Assembly: GCA_026075535.2 (NCBI GenBank)
Contig: AP026549.1
Span: 6,138,001 to 6,202,000 of the forward strand
DNA: 64,000 nt
Reading direction: 5' to 3'
Source: Tricholoma matsutake
Lineage: Eukaryota; Basidiomycota; Agaricomycetes; Agaricales; Tricholomataceae
A model generated the notes under the pieces. The model was not told the DNA's origin, did no database searches, and worked only from the letters and a program-made list of their open reading frames with translations. The position numbers were made by a program, and so were the translations under genes. Shown piece by piece: positions 34,203 to 45,781 of this stretch. Each line of letters starts with the position of its first letter. Within the stretch, counting starts at the first letter, position 1.

Positions 34203-34984
34203 ATGACATCATACCAAGGAGTAGATGTCGGAAAGGTCTAAATATAAAACTGTCAACATGCACAAATGTGATAGAAAGGAAAATTAGTAATAAAATTAGG
34301 AAAAATCATAGAAAATGAAGAATAGAAGGAAATGAAGTGAGGAAAAATATAGGATGAACATAAAAAAATAGGAGAAACACATGGGGCACCCAGTCCCCTT
34401 ACAATCATGCCAAGATGGAGTTCCTCATAGTATTTCCAGGGAGGGATTAGTTGATTATTGATGTCTCTGACATCATGTTGGGCAAGCTTTACCTGGTTGA
34501 GAAGGAACAGCTCTCCACCATAGTCTGGTAAAAGATGGGGGCCATAGTGTGCACCAAGATAGATATCACATTCTATAGAAATTTATTAATAATCATTTGA
34601 AAATAAAACAACATGGACAGTTGCATGCCATTAGGATAGATGGTAGGGTTTGTTGGGTTGGTTTAAGGAGGTTGAGAAGGGTGCTTCATTTGTTGTAGCT
34701 TTGGCTCCCATCTTTTTCTCATCATCTTTTGCTTCCATCTTTTCATTCTCGTTTTCAATTTCCAGTTGTCGCTTGATAGTGGGAGCAGAAGCGGAAGCAC
34801 TGATAGAGGGTGGGACCTAGGCAATTGTTGATGACAACCATGACAGATGATTGCAAAGGAAGCATGAACACTTACACTGTAAATGGGGCAGAAATAAATG
34901 AGATAAAGGTCATGCACTCCTTTTCCTTCAGCATGTGAAGATTTCAACCAATTGGTGTAGAGAAATTCCTAAGATAGTATTAAG
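34203..34984. other. no recognisable gene
   Basis: A minus-strand frame at 34947-34663 has a basic Lys/Arg-rich tail, perhaps the far exon of the remnant described next, but no motif supports it. Confidence 0.3.
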
Positions 34985-35440
34985 CTATAAGAAGGTGATT
35001 GGAACATTACATTCATCAGGATTGTCATTCCTTGTGGTTTGGGAGTAGGTACCAGTTAATTCGCTGCCTTTGTTGTTGAACAAAATGCCAATGCTTGTGG
35101 TAGCGCATGTTGGCTTTGCAAGTGCAAGACAAAACTTGGGTTTGGTGGAGTCTACAATGTACTGTTGGTTTGAACAAGTGTGAGTGTGTTGTGTTATGGA
35201 AGTCAGATGGGGATGTACACTGTTCAGTGTCATGAAATGATTGCCTTTGGAGTTAAGCATCGTTCCTAAGGTTGGATGCGCAATCTCTCCAAATATCATT
35301 AGCTTGATGGGTTGTCCACAAAGATGATGTTATTATTGCAATTGTTTTCTTTTGCTATAAAATAATCTGTTTGGAAAGTGGCTCCAGCAAGTGTCTTCAT
35401 GCCTTGGAGGTCAAATTGTCGCACAAAGTTTTTGTAGAAC
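34985..35440 (-). pseudogene. unknown protein family X, copy 1
   Basis: Minus-strand coding remnant reading FYKNFVRQFDLQGMKTLAGA, then TFQTDYFIAKENNCNNNIIF, and after one frame change QPIKLMIFGEIAHPTLGTML. The open part continues to CNVPITF near 34985. The same landmarks occur in a second copy at 57682-58360 on the other strand, so this is a real, dispersed protein family. I do not recognise it. No Cys/His cluster or Walker motif is visible. It lies outside any element whose ends I can define. Confidence 0.5.
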
Positions 35441-36623
35441 ATTTTTCTTCAATTTTGAAATAAAGCAGATGGCTCCAATATGTTACCTGTCAGGAGAATG
35501 GGCAGCTGGGGTAATTTGAGGTGGACAAAAAACTAGTGACTTTATAAGCATGTTTTAGAATGACATCAATTGAATTGCTTACTTACTTTTCCTCATTGGA
35601 GCCAACTTTTCTTGATTTTGCAGTTGGTAATGGGTAGGTAAGAGGGTTGTCATTTGGAAGGAATGATGAAAGTATGAGTGGGTGATGGAGAGTCAGGAGG
35701 ATGTAGTGTTATCATTGGTGTTTGTTGTTTGGCACCACTGATGGATGTTGCACATCTCCAGTTATTCTTCGACCTCATCACAACTGGCTTGGGGTGAGTG
35801 ATTGTGTTCCAGGGAAACTGTGACTTGGATGAGTTATCACTCGGACTATGTTATGGTTCCCTTTCCTCAACAAAGTATTTGTCTTTCAGCTGGAAGTCAT
35901 CCCTCCTTGTAGTGGTAGTTAGGACAGGATGTTAAAATACATAGAACTGGGATAAGGATTGCTAGAATAAGTTGATGGGCTACCTATTCTGAGGCATGAC
36001 ACCATGAATGAGACAGAAGGAGCAAAGCACCCTCAAGTTCTCAATCATGATGCCTGGGCAGCATGTCAATTCATACAAGTTCTTCTCCTGTCCACAAACT
36101 AGACACAAGTATGTGTGGTGGAACATTTTACAGCATAAATAACCAAAAATGAAGTCAACTCACCAAAAGTCCAGGTACTAACTCAAGTTGCTCAAGCTCG
36201 CTAGGTGTGCAGAGAATAGATGTTTTGTCCTTGAAAAACATACTTGTAATACAAAATTCCTCCAACTCAGTCATCACAAATGATTTTGAGATCATGAAGA
36301 ACTGTTATCCGAAGGTATTCTGAGGTCCACAGATGAGTGACAGAAAGTCAAACTTAACCCAGCACTGGCAGGATATGTATAGTAACTGTTCAAATCTGAA
36401 GTATTGAAGAAACCTTGAGATCCCTGTTGAGCAGCAGAAAGTCAAACTAAATGCGACACTTGCAGGAGACATATAGTCAAGCCTGTTGGTATTTGAGCTG
36501 GCCAGGGAAATGGATTAGAGGTTGATAGCACAATGCATAGTGAGTTAACAATCCAAGTTTCTTTGAGTTGTGAATTGAAAAACTTGAAGTTTTGCACTGG
36601 TCATGTCTCTGAATGTCAATCAT
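35441..36623. other. no recognisable gene
   Basis: No frame over 80 codons with a motif. A near-repeat of a 35-bp phrase containing CAGAAAGTCAAACT occurs at 36340 and 36428. Confidence 0.35.
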
Positions 36624-36899
36624 TAGGGCACAGCACAGGTATGGGTAACACCATGTGTTTCTGGTCATGGGTATGCATGGGTATGGGTACAGGTATGGGA
36701 TTGCCATACCTGGGCAACACCGTACCCTTTTCCATGGTGTTATGGGTATGTGCAGGTATGCTGGTACCCAGATTTTGGTCAGGTGAGTAATTATCTGACC
36801 TTGTTGAATACTCACAACACATCTAATTCTAAACTATAGGACGATCCAACCACCACCATAGCATGGCCCAAATGATGTGAATCGTCATTTGGGCCTATA

Positions 36900-36965
36900 G
36901 TAAGTTTTTTTGTGTTTCATTTCTTGTTTTTTGTAAACTAACTGATTATGTTTCTTCTTTTTCAG
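36900..36965 (+). repeat. intron-like module 1 of element E
   Basis: 66 bp, GTAAGT to TTTTCAG, with TGTAAACTAACTGAT before the 3' end; preceded by GGCCCAAATGA / TCATTTGGGCC. Confidence 0.75.
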
Positions 36966-37042
36966 GTTCTAAACTACTGATAACAATGGACAATGACAGC
37001 TAACAACACACACCCAACAGTGCCATGTCACCTGGGCCCATG

Positions 37043-37108
37043 GTAAGTTTTTTTTTTCACTCGTTTCTTTTTTTGTAAACTAACTATTTTGTTTCTTTCA
37101 TTTCCTAG
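37043..37108 (+). repeat. intron-like module 2 of element E
   Basis: 66 bp, GTAAGT to TTTCCTAG with AAACTAACTA. Confidence 0.75.
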
Positions 37109-37159
37109 GTTGGAATTCCAATGAGGAGCTCACATGGAACGACCCCACACCAATGCCAC

Positions 37160-37310
37160 CACATCATGATGGCACACCACCCACCCCAGCCTCATGAGCA
37201 ACTGCTCATGGGGTGGATAGTGGGTGGAATGATGACAATGACTAGGAGGAGGACCTGAGGACCCAACTGCCACCACGAGCAACTGCTCATGGGGTGGAAA
37301 CAGGGATCAA
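37160..37310 (+). repeat. covarying hairpins of element E
   Basis: CATGAGCA/TGCTCATG (37193-37210) within CCACCC...GGTGG arms, and a second copy CCACGAGC/GCTCATGG (37272-37291). G-rich/C-rich stem-loops follow at 37325-37365 and 37395-37430. Confidence 0.7.
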
Positions 37311-37621
37311 TGACTACAGGCAGCACCCCCCCCTCTCTCACTGCAAATGCAAGTGGGGGGGTTACTCATTCTGTTCTCAGTGACTACAGGCACCACCCCC
37401 CTCCCTCACTCCAAACATGAGAGGGGGGTCACTTTCTATATATTAATTTAGTGTAATTAGATTATTAAAATACATATTCATGCTGAGAATAACCACGGGT
37501 AACCTGCAGAAACCCATGGTAACACCATACCCTTACCCATGCGGGTATGGTGTTCATGGGTACAGGTAGGGGTATGAGAAAATATACCTGAGGGTTACCC
37601 ATGCCATGCCCTATCAATCAT

Positions 37622-37976
37622 GGCACTGACAATTTCAAGTAGCACCTGAGCTCACAGGTGGCACTTCTACCAATAATAATGTCAATGATCTTCTCAATGA
37701 TGTAGATGAAGGTGAGATTTTACAGCACCTGGAATCTAGAGACACTTGTTATTCAGAAAGAAGAAACACAACAAATATGAATACCCTCAATTGCATTACA
37801 CATGCACAAAATATAGGCCTTTTCAATGTAAAAGCTTCCGATCCTCAGTACAAAAACATTGATCGGGGATGCTCCTTGATTCAGTACTGCCACCAGCTCA
37901 ACTTTTCCCATGGTTCAAGAACCAGAGAAAGGCTGACCAGTAGGTGTAACATAGGATAGAATAGCATCAAAAAACA
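37622..37976. other. no confident gene; 5' flank of the LINE
   Basis: One 60-codon frame (37777-37959) and a preceding acidic frame in register with it; no motif. It may be the untranslated leader of the LINE or an older element. Confidence 0.3.
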
Positions 37977-38009
37977 GCACATACCTACCCACAGGTAACT
38001 TGTGGTAAC

Positions 38010-39834
38010 ATGTCTCTCTTGCCAGCAACAAGTGCCCCAAAAACCAGACAAAAAATGGCTGCAAACACAGCACAAAAGACCAGAAAGGAACTTGTAGATG
38101 CTGACAACACTGTCACATTGATAAGATCAAAGCAACAAGCAGTGGATTATCTTACAGCAGGAGATTACCTCCTTCTGGGTAAGCAAATAGACATGCACAT
38201 TTTGTCTCACATCCTGTTACATTTCAGTGTCAGTAACAGACAGTATTAAAGTGGTCACCTTCCTAATGGAGGACCTTTATGCCCTGCATATTGCCAATAG
38301 CATCACTGACATGGTCAAGAAAAAGATAGAAGAACAAGTAGAAACTTTGGGTGCAAGCATAGCTGACATGAGAGACATGGTGGAACATGTCAGAGAGGCT
38401 GCAAAAACAATCACAGGTAAGATGGATGATTTTGCTGACAGTTTCCAGGAATCCGCTGACCAACTCACACAAGCTACATATGAACTCACAGAAAAGACTG
38501 CAGATTCCATGAACAAGCTACCACCAGCATTACAAGCCCCGGTGACCTACACTACAATCACACAACAGCAGATAAGCCTGGAGCACAGCAAAATTATTGC
38601 GAGAGGAGAATGCTCAGACAGACAGATCCTCATTGAAAAAGATAAGAAGAGCACCAATAACACCCTCACTGGCCTATCTGAGAAAGATCTGGTAACCAAA
38701 GCCAACACCGCTCTGGACCTCATGGGAATAGAAGCTGAAGACAAACCCCAACACACCTTGTTTGTGGCGGCAAGAAAGCTTTGAAGCAGCAGAATCCTAT
38801 TCACCATGAACTCACAGGGCGCGGTGGCATGGCTAGGATACACTGAAGTACAAAAATCCTTCATGAATCACTTCGGAGGCACAGCCAACATCTGCAACAA
38901 ATTATAATACGTCATTGCAGAGTTTGTGCCCACCACATATGATGCAGGAGCCAGTTATGCCCATGCAAAGTTAGAAGAAGACCACACAATAATGGAAGGA
39001 GGTATAGCATTCTCGAAGTACATCAAACCACCACACCTGTGATCACCAAACCAAAAGGTAGCACATGTAATGATTGGGTTCACTTACTTTGAGGAGGCTA
39101 ACACAGCAATCAAAAATGGTCTTATAATTGAAGGAAAACACATAACAGTATGAAAAACCCTAGTCAAACTGAGAAGGTGTCTCAAATGCCAGGGATATGG
39201 ACACTACACCCCGGACTGTAAAGCACCAAAAGATACTTGTGCACAATGCGCTGCCTACCACTGCACTTCACAATGCAGCAACACAGACAACTCAGCCCTC
39301 ACGTGTGCAAACTGTAAAGGCCAGGAAGCAAAAGGACATGGCACAGCAGATAGGAATTGCCCAAGTTTCAAAACAGAGAGAGAAAAAATCTCCAGATGTA
39401 CACCAGAAAACAAGTATAAGTACTTCCCCACAGCTGATCCTTATACATGGAGATTACTGAACGAACTCACCCTGCATAGAGACTTTCAACAACAGGGACA
39501 GGAACAGAACATGGGCTGGAACCAGCAGGCAGACTTGCGACACCAGCAATGCTTCATGTGGGATTGGCCAGAAGTGAGACAACCCCGTGGAAGACAGCTG
39601 GCACCACAAAGCCCACTGCAAGGAACATACACACTAAACAATACTGGAGCTAATGCAGGCACACCTGATAATGGCTGGCTGACCAGACCAGCACAAACCA
39701 CACTAGAGGAATTTGGATACAACATGGCCATGCAAGCACCCAACACCCCACACCAACAACAAAATGGAAGCAACATGGTGCAGCAACACATTCCATGGAC
39801 TGATCATGACCCTCAGGAACAAGGCCCAGGATGA
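38010..39834 (+). pseudogene. LINE ORF1 (nucleic-acid-binding Gag-like protein)
   Basis: Starts at ATG 38010, shifts frame near 38225 and then stays in one frame to 39834 with stops near 38782, 38905, 39040 and 39151. The N-terminal third has a long helical, coiled-coil-like region (38280-38500: TDMVKKKIEEQVETLGASIA and following). The C-terminal half carries a perfect knuckle CLKCQGYGHYTPDC, then CAQCAAYHCTSQC and a third CANCKGQ...GH...C, the three-knuckle pattern of Tad-type LINE ORF1. A Gln/Asn-rich tail follows. The apparent GTAAGC...TTTCAG at 38178-38231 could pass for an intron, but the coding sequence continues through it. Confidence 0.8.
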
Positions 39835-39902
39835 GAATATGCACCAATGAGAAGGAGCCCTACACCACTTGAATATGTCTGAAAACCTGCAAACAGAGAC
39901 AT

Positions 39903-41083
39903 GAAGACCCCTACAAATACAACAGCAAAATGTCAACAAGTCATTGATCAGCCAGCTCAATCTGTTGATGAGTCTCAAGTGCAACACATATGACATCTGC
40001 ACAGTACAAGAGCCATACATGGACTTCAACAGCAAATCATAAATGAACAGGCAATGGATCATGATATACCCCAACACACATGAGAAGCACCCACAAAGCT
40101 TGATGTCAGTAATTCTTGTCAACACTAACATACTCACAGATACCTAGAAACAAATTCCATTTGAGCACCCAGACATCACGGCGATAGAAATAACAGGAAC
40201 TTTTGGTACGTCAACATCATAAATGTGTACAATGATTGTAACAACAACAATGCACTGACACACATATCTGCATTCATGTGCAATCGGGAAAGACAATGAC
40301 ATACTAATGGGCCCCTGCACATCATATGGTTAGGCAACTTCAACCATCATCACCCACTCTGGGATGAAGAATGGAATGTGCACCTATTCACTCATGCAAA
40401 TCTAGAACTAGCACAACCATTGCTGAACATGTTGGGATGACACAACATGAAGATGGCATTACTGGCTTCCATCCCAACCCTATGTGCACACAACACAGGG
40501 AACTACATGAGAGTCAACAATGTCTTTTGAACTGAAGCCCTCATGGACATCATCAAGTGCACCACAGATGATGTGGCACAGCCTATAAAGACAGACCACT
40601 TCCCTGTTGTGATGCAAATCAATATCCACATATGGAAAACAACACCACAACCCAGATACAACTTCCAGCTAACAAATTGGCCCAAGCTGGTAAAAACACT
40701 GAAAACAAACTTAGCTAACATACCTCCCCCCACAGAAATAATGAGTACACAAGATTTGATGACAAACTCAAACTACTCAATGATGTGATACAAGATGCCA
40801 TCAGCAAACACGTGGTGGTCGACAGAGCTGACAAATGAGAAGAAGTTAACACAGCGACTTGGAGGGAGAGCAAAGTACCACCACCAGAACACAACACCTG
40901 ATCCATGAAGAGTACTGGCAACAGCACAATCAATACTTGGAAAAGATTCAGAAGGTGAAAGCGGAACATTGAGAGGAATGGCTGGAAAGTTTGGACAAAT
41001 CCAGTGTATGGCAGGCAAGCAAACTCATTTCCTCACCACCCACTGACACAGGTAGAGCATGTATCCTGATGCTGCAAATCAAG
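39903..41083 (+). pseudogene. LINE ORF2, endonuclease part
   Basis: Apurinic-type endonuclease region, heavily mutated. Recognisable pieces: NVNKSLISQLNLLMS and TYDICTVQEPYMDF (first catalytic Glu), WIMIYPNTHEKHPQS, NPDITAIEITGTF with variants, then LGNFNHHHPLWDEE in shifted frame (Asp/Asn-His region), EALMDIIKCTTDDVAQPIKT followed by DHFPV (terminal catalytic Asp-His). After it QPRYNFQLTNWPKLVKTLKT leads into the linker before the reverse transcriptase. The part ends exactly at LQIK, where the TIR element is inserted. Confidence 0.75.
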
Positions 41084-41248
41084 TAGACCAGTGACCATTC
41101 CCATGTACATGAGCAAGCATCAATGTAGAGGGACCAATACAACTGAGTTTAAAAAGCCATAGCATTACAATTTTGTTCAAAGAACATATGTCAGCAATCT
41201 AGAATATTTCCTTTCCCAGTAACTCTTCTATAATAGGAAGCTGATCAA
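41084..41248 (+). repeat. left terminal inverted repeat of the 9.7 kb element
   Basis: Reverse complement of 50642-50807 over about 165 bp, strongest over the inner 100 bp (TTACAATTTTGT, AGCAATCTAGAA, TTTCCCAGTAACTCTTCT). Confidence 0.85.
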
Positions 41249-44125
41249 AGATTCAAGATCTTGAGCGATCTCAGGCAAAAATTTGAATTTCATGACATGT
41301 CGACATGTCATGCTGCATACCCTCCTGATTCTTATACCACTTATTATATCAATACCTTCTTCTCAATATCATGGCTAACAAGTCTCTACAGAATCTTCCA
41401 GGCTTCTCAACATTCAAGATTCAAAACTCAATGGCACATGGTCCTCACAAAGAAACTCTTACATTCAATGCAAATGTTCCTACAATGCATTCCCAGATAG
41501 CAGAACCCCCAACAGGAAGAGGTATAAGGCAAAACCATCCGTGGGACATGGACATCTCAAGTTTCTGTGCACCTCCAACCTTGATTCATGCAACACCCCC
41601 GCATATGCCGATGACATCTGTGCATCATGGACTTTTCACACTGCAAACACCATCAAACCACACTCCAGACAATATGTACGTGTGGGATTTGAATCCCTTT
41701 TGCACCTTCAGGGCAGCAAACAGGTCTGTTTCCATGGGGTATGTTCATTTACCCACAGTAAACTATAATTAACTTGGCTCATGCATGGCCGACTTGACCT
41801 GAAGCCACGTTATTAGTACACCTCCCCAGCCACCCTTGCTATCATCAGTCAATATGCTTGGATTATCAGTAATGTCGGCTGACCATCTATGAAATTCAAT
41901 GTTCAACAGGACTGACTCACAGCCATCATGGGCTTGTCCTAGCCATTCTCCAAGTCCAAGTCATTCTACCCCTGCATCAAATCAACTGCTATCTCCATTG
42001 TCTGTTAATGCAACTCCTGATGCTTTCTATGATCCCCTTGAACCTGCCTTTGATGATACATCGCATGGTGCAAATATCAAAGTAATACCATCACGTCCTG
42101 TCCCCCATCCACAGAAAAAACATTACACAAAAATGGAAGCCATCCACAGTATCCTAACTGTGCTTTGTGGTGCTCGCATGCCACCTTCAGAATTTCTTGT
42201 GCTTGTTCTGGACAATTCTACAAATGATTTTGCCACATACAGGACTGCATTCTTTACAGATGCACATTTGCCAAAGCTCGAGAAACTTCTTGACATCATT
42301 TGGAACCATGAGAAAGGTTGTTGCCACATGAAGGAATGGATGAAGCCACACATGGTTGACCTTGTGTGTGATATCATTCATGATGAAATGGAGGATGCAA
42401 AGCCTAAGCTTAGCATGGCAACACATGAGATAACACCTGAGTTTGTTTCAGAATGGGACATCAATGGGCTCATGGAACAAATCAGTTTGGATATGACACC
42501 TGTGTGGACTATGGTTCTCATGGCCGCGATGGAAATGAAGGAAGATAAAGTTAAGCCGAAGACAGCTAAATCAAGGAATTGTTGCATGGTGACCATCTAT
42601 GTTTATTTTGTTCGATTCAAATGAACTAAAGCTCTGATCAGGGACATAGTGTTATCAGTGCTCAGGTGCATTACCTTAGATCATATCGTTCATGCAAGGT
42701 TCAAATTGGGCTTGGTCTGATGGCATGGTCCATGGGTGCATCTCAACAGCTCATCAACATTCTAAACCAAGCCTGTTTATTGATGTTGTACTCTTCCATT
42801 TTCTCTATCATTCAAGCTCTTGCAAAGTGGTCACTGGAGGATGCTCGCATGGTTGCTGCAGGTCCACATGGTATTAAGTATGACAATTATAATCAATCAA
42901 CCTCTATCCACCCAGAACAAGGTCCAAACTCCCCAAACAAAGTACAATCAGGAACTGTTGGTGTTCTATTCAAAGTACTGGGTGCCAATCCAGAACACAT
43001 GAAAATATTGTCAATCATGGATCATTTTGTGAAAGCAGGTCCACTCAAGATATCAGACTTTCATCCATCTATCCAGTCCATGAAATTGTACCAGTTCCAA
43101 TCTCAAGTCAACATCGTCAAGATTCTTATCAAATATGTCTCTGGATTTTCTCACCTGCACAAGCACCCCAATCTTCAGCACTGACCACGTCGCCCACTAC
43201 TGCCACACCACAAAACCAAATTCTTTCCACTTAGAGTCTCAACTATTGAGGAAGCATCAGTGAAGGGAACCTCCTTGTTCATGATGATATTTACCTTGTA
43301 CAACTCAAGTGCAATCCAGCTGATCTCAATGACCTTGCAGTCCCCACAATTCATGACCAGCTCACAAATGCTCGCAATCGTGGTGCTCAGGCAATGTGCA
43401 GAAAAAACCTTACTCCTTGGACACATCAGGAGATATTTCAGCTTGGTTTCAGGGTATTCCATCTGATAATGAATCTGATATGGGTGCTTCTTCACATGTA
43501 CCAAGGCACAATCAGTCAATTAGGGAGCTTGTCACACTTATTTGCAATCCTAGAAAAAGTCCGCCTAAACACAGATCACCCCAACTTCCACACATTGTTG
43601 TCTGCTCTTACCCAGATTCTTGATGGGCTTGTTATAAATGCATGGTGTGACATATGTGGATTCTCATCCTTTGAGGCTTTTGCAGAGTCAAATCCTACTC
43701 CTTCTATTCTCCTGGATTTGGCACATATCATTGTTCAGAAATATGCAACCCCAACCCCAAAATTCAAACCAGCAACAAAGCCACCTAAACCTTTGAGCTC
43801 AGGTGCTGATGGTGATGCCAGTGGCCCTGAACTTGAAGATAAGATGATCCCCAATGAAGATATCACTCCCAATCCACCAAAATCCCAGCCCGATGATATT
43901 GTTCATAAAAATGTAGTACATCTTACGCATGACTTACTTTATGTTATAGAACTTGTTAAAGCTGTATTGGATGGTGATTTTGGATGAGTCAAAGACATTC
44001 TGCCTGATCTTGCATGCATTTTTCATGCTGCAGGGTCAAACAATTACTCAACCGAAGTTTTACATTTCCTATTCAATCTCAAAGAGGTCTGGACCCCTGA
44101 GTTTGTGTACATTGACATTCTTGAT

Positions 44126-44856
44126 TAGTGCTTTAAAGTCTGGTTTGGTTCAGTTTTTTGCCCCTCTCGAGGCATAACCAAAACTGCAACCGGTTACTAT
44201 ATTTCCAAAAAACTACATAACCATAACCAGACTGACAAAAACCAGTCAATACCAGTTCAGACACAGTTATAAAACTGGTCAGAACCAGTAAGTAACTGGA
44301 CTCAGTCATAAACTATGTAATAGCTATTATAATGACTTGCAAACACTAATTATATTACTATAACAACTAAAATGTATGTGTAAGTAGTCTACTAGGGAGG
44401 GGACAAGCCCAGGGAATCAAAAAAGCGAAATCAGGGGGGTTTATATACACCATCAGCACATGATATCTAAACTTAGTACATAGTCTGTGCACCTTCCCCA
44501 GGGTATATAAACCCCCTTGATTTCGCTTTTTTGATTCCCTGGGCTTGTCCCCTCTCTAGTAGACACTACTTAACTACTTATTAGTATTAGATTAGTTTGT
44601 GTAGTTCCTTATAGTGTACAAAATGTGTGTCAGTAGTGTTTATAGTCTACAATAACTCTTATATAGTAGTAGTGCAGTTATAACTGGTTATAACTGGTTT
44701 TGTATCAGTTTTAGTTAATATTCAAATTTATATAACCGTAACTGTGACTGGCACATAACTGACTGTAACCATGACCACAGTCCAGTTACAAACAGTTATG
44801 GTTTGGTTCAGTTTGCAGTTTTTTTTCAGTTATAGTGACCAGACCTCAATGCGCTA
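44126..44856. mobile_element. non-autonomous hAT-like element D
   Basis: 731 bp starting TAGTGCTTTAAAGTCTGG and ending GACCTCAATGCGCTA, with duplications TTCTTGAT (44118-44125) and TTCTTGTT (44857-44864), 7 of 8 identical. Subterminal repeats are ACCAGT/AACTGG words. The core is a foldback at 44388-44563. The whole lies in an intron of the DUF6589-type gene, so it need not break the protein. Confidence 0.8.
44388..44563. repeat. foldback (61-bp arms) inside element D
   Basis: Arms 44388-44448 and 44503-44563 are reverse complements with two mismatches (TCTACTAG, GGGGACAAGCCCAGGGAATC, AAAAAAGCGAAATCA). The 54-bp spacer is unrelated. Confidence 0.88.
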
Positions 44857-45386
44857 TTCTTGTTTCTGCAGTTGCAATCCCTAATGACTGTTAAGAAATA
44901 TCATGCGTGACAACATGATTGTCAATGTCTTGGGCTTACCAGGGCATGCTATGGGTATGGATTTGAATATTGAGCATATTATACAGTATCTAAAGGTTAG
45001 CTGATTCCCCTAGATAGTGTTCTACTGACTGAAACTGATTCTTATCCTCATAGGCACTCTTTGCTGCAAAGGGGATATATGCAAACTGGGAAAGACTTGG
45101 TGACATCTCAGCAGCTGTTAACTATCTGCAACTCATCAAAACCAAGGTTGCACAATCCATGTGGGCTAATTATCAAGGCTCAACGCATAAGGTGGTTGAT
45201 ACCTCTAAGCTTGTGTGGTGCATAGCGAACAAAGCACAGGAGTTACGCTTACAAGAAGTGGTGTTGGTGCAGAGTGGGCAGTCCAGCGCAAAATCTGTAC
45301 CTGATTTGTGTACTGAAGGCTGAGAGAAATTTGCAGCATCTTCACTGGCAACATTTAACAAGAAGGTACAGGATGTTAAGAACTGA

Positions 45387-45781
45387 TCCTAGAGACCGCT
45401 TCGGAATCCGACTGGACACTGCAGGTGATGATAGCGGGAGATTGTCGGGTCAATGCAGATTCTGTGGGAGGGGGAATGGAAAGGACTTGGCTTCAGCTTG
45501 TAAGAAGCTGCGCCCTTCACCTCGTCTGGTGTCCTAATTTCAAGTCGAGGGTTTAGAGGTAGGAGTGGGAAAGTGCGGGTAAATGTGGGGAGGAGTACGG
45601 AGGGACTTAGGTTGAGTTCAGATGAGACTAGAACTTCAGAGGGAGACTAGAGGTTGAGTCAAATGTAGTTCAGACTCTTAAAGGACAGGGGTTGGAGTAG
45701 AAGGAGGTTTTAGATTGGCAGAGTAAAGTTGAGTCTATGTCGATATACCAACTGAGGAATACAAGGTGAAACTAGCTAAAC
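45387..45781. other. spacer between convergent genes of the TIR element
   Basis: Purine-rich on the plus strand (many GGAGTAGAAGG, GGTTGAGTC words). No gene; it would hold both 3' ends. Confidence 0.4.

Larger units (their letters stand above)
36624..37613 (+). mobile_element. composite hAT-like element E (TAGGGCA ends) with cassette
   Basis: 990 bp with ends TAGGGCACAGCACAGGTATG and, inverted, TAGGGCATGGCATGGGTAAC. Perfect 8-bp duplications TCAATCAT at 36616-36623 and 37614-37621. Subterminal CATGGGTATGGGTA repeats occupy both sides. The core is the same cassette found in elements 1, 2 and C: two intron-like modules (36900-36965 and 37043-37108), two covarying hairpins and two C/G-rich hairpins. 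No tRNA-like unit and no transposase. The TAGGG ends and 8-bp duplication indicate hAT. Confidence 0.9.
41371..45386 (+). pseudogene. DUF6589-type protein of the TIR element
   Basis: Multi-exon coding region of a large agaricomycete-specific family that I identify from memory as DUF6589. Pieces in order: 41371-41757 (HSQIAEPPTGRGIRQNHPWD), an intron about 41758-41907, 41908-42588 (SQPSWACPSHS, MPPSEFLVLVLD, KEWMKPHMVDLVCDI), 42666-43184 (RSYRSCKVQIGLGLMAWSMG, YDNYNQSTSIHPEQGPN, KVQSGTVGVLFKVLGAN), 43220-43987 (LTPWTHQEIFQLGFRVFHLI, LLSALTQILDGLVINAW), then GLPGHAMGMDLNIEHIIQYL and, after a 57-bp-class intron ending CTCATAG, AKGIYANWERLGDISAAVNY. TGA at 43985 replaces a usual Arg. Element D sits inside the GTGTAC...CTGCAG intron. 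Catalytic role unknown; it is the best candidate for the element's own transposase or capsid-like function, which is inference only. Confidence 0.72.

Noticed and set aside
38178..38231. Possible 54-bp intron in LINE ORF1 (GTAAGC to TTTCAG)
   Set aside because: The coding similarity to ORF1 proteins continues through it with a frame change; LINEs normally lack introns.
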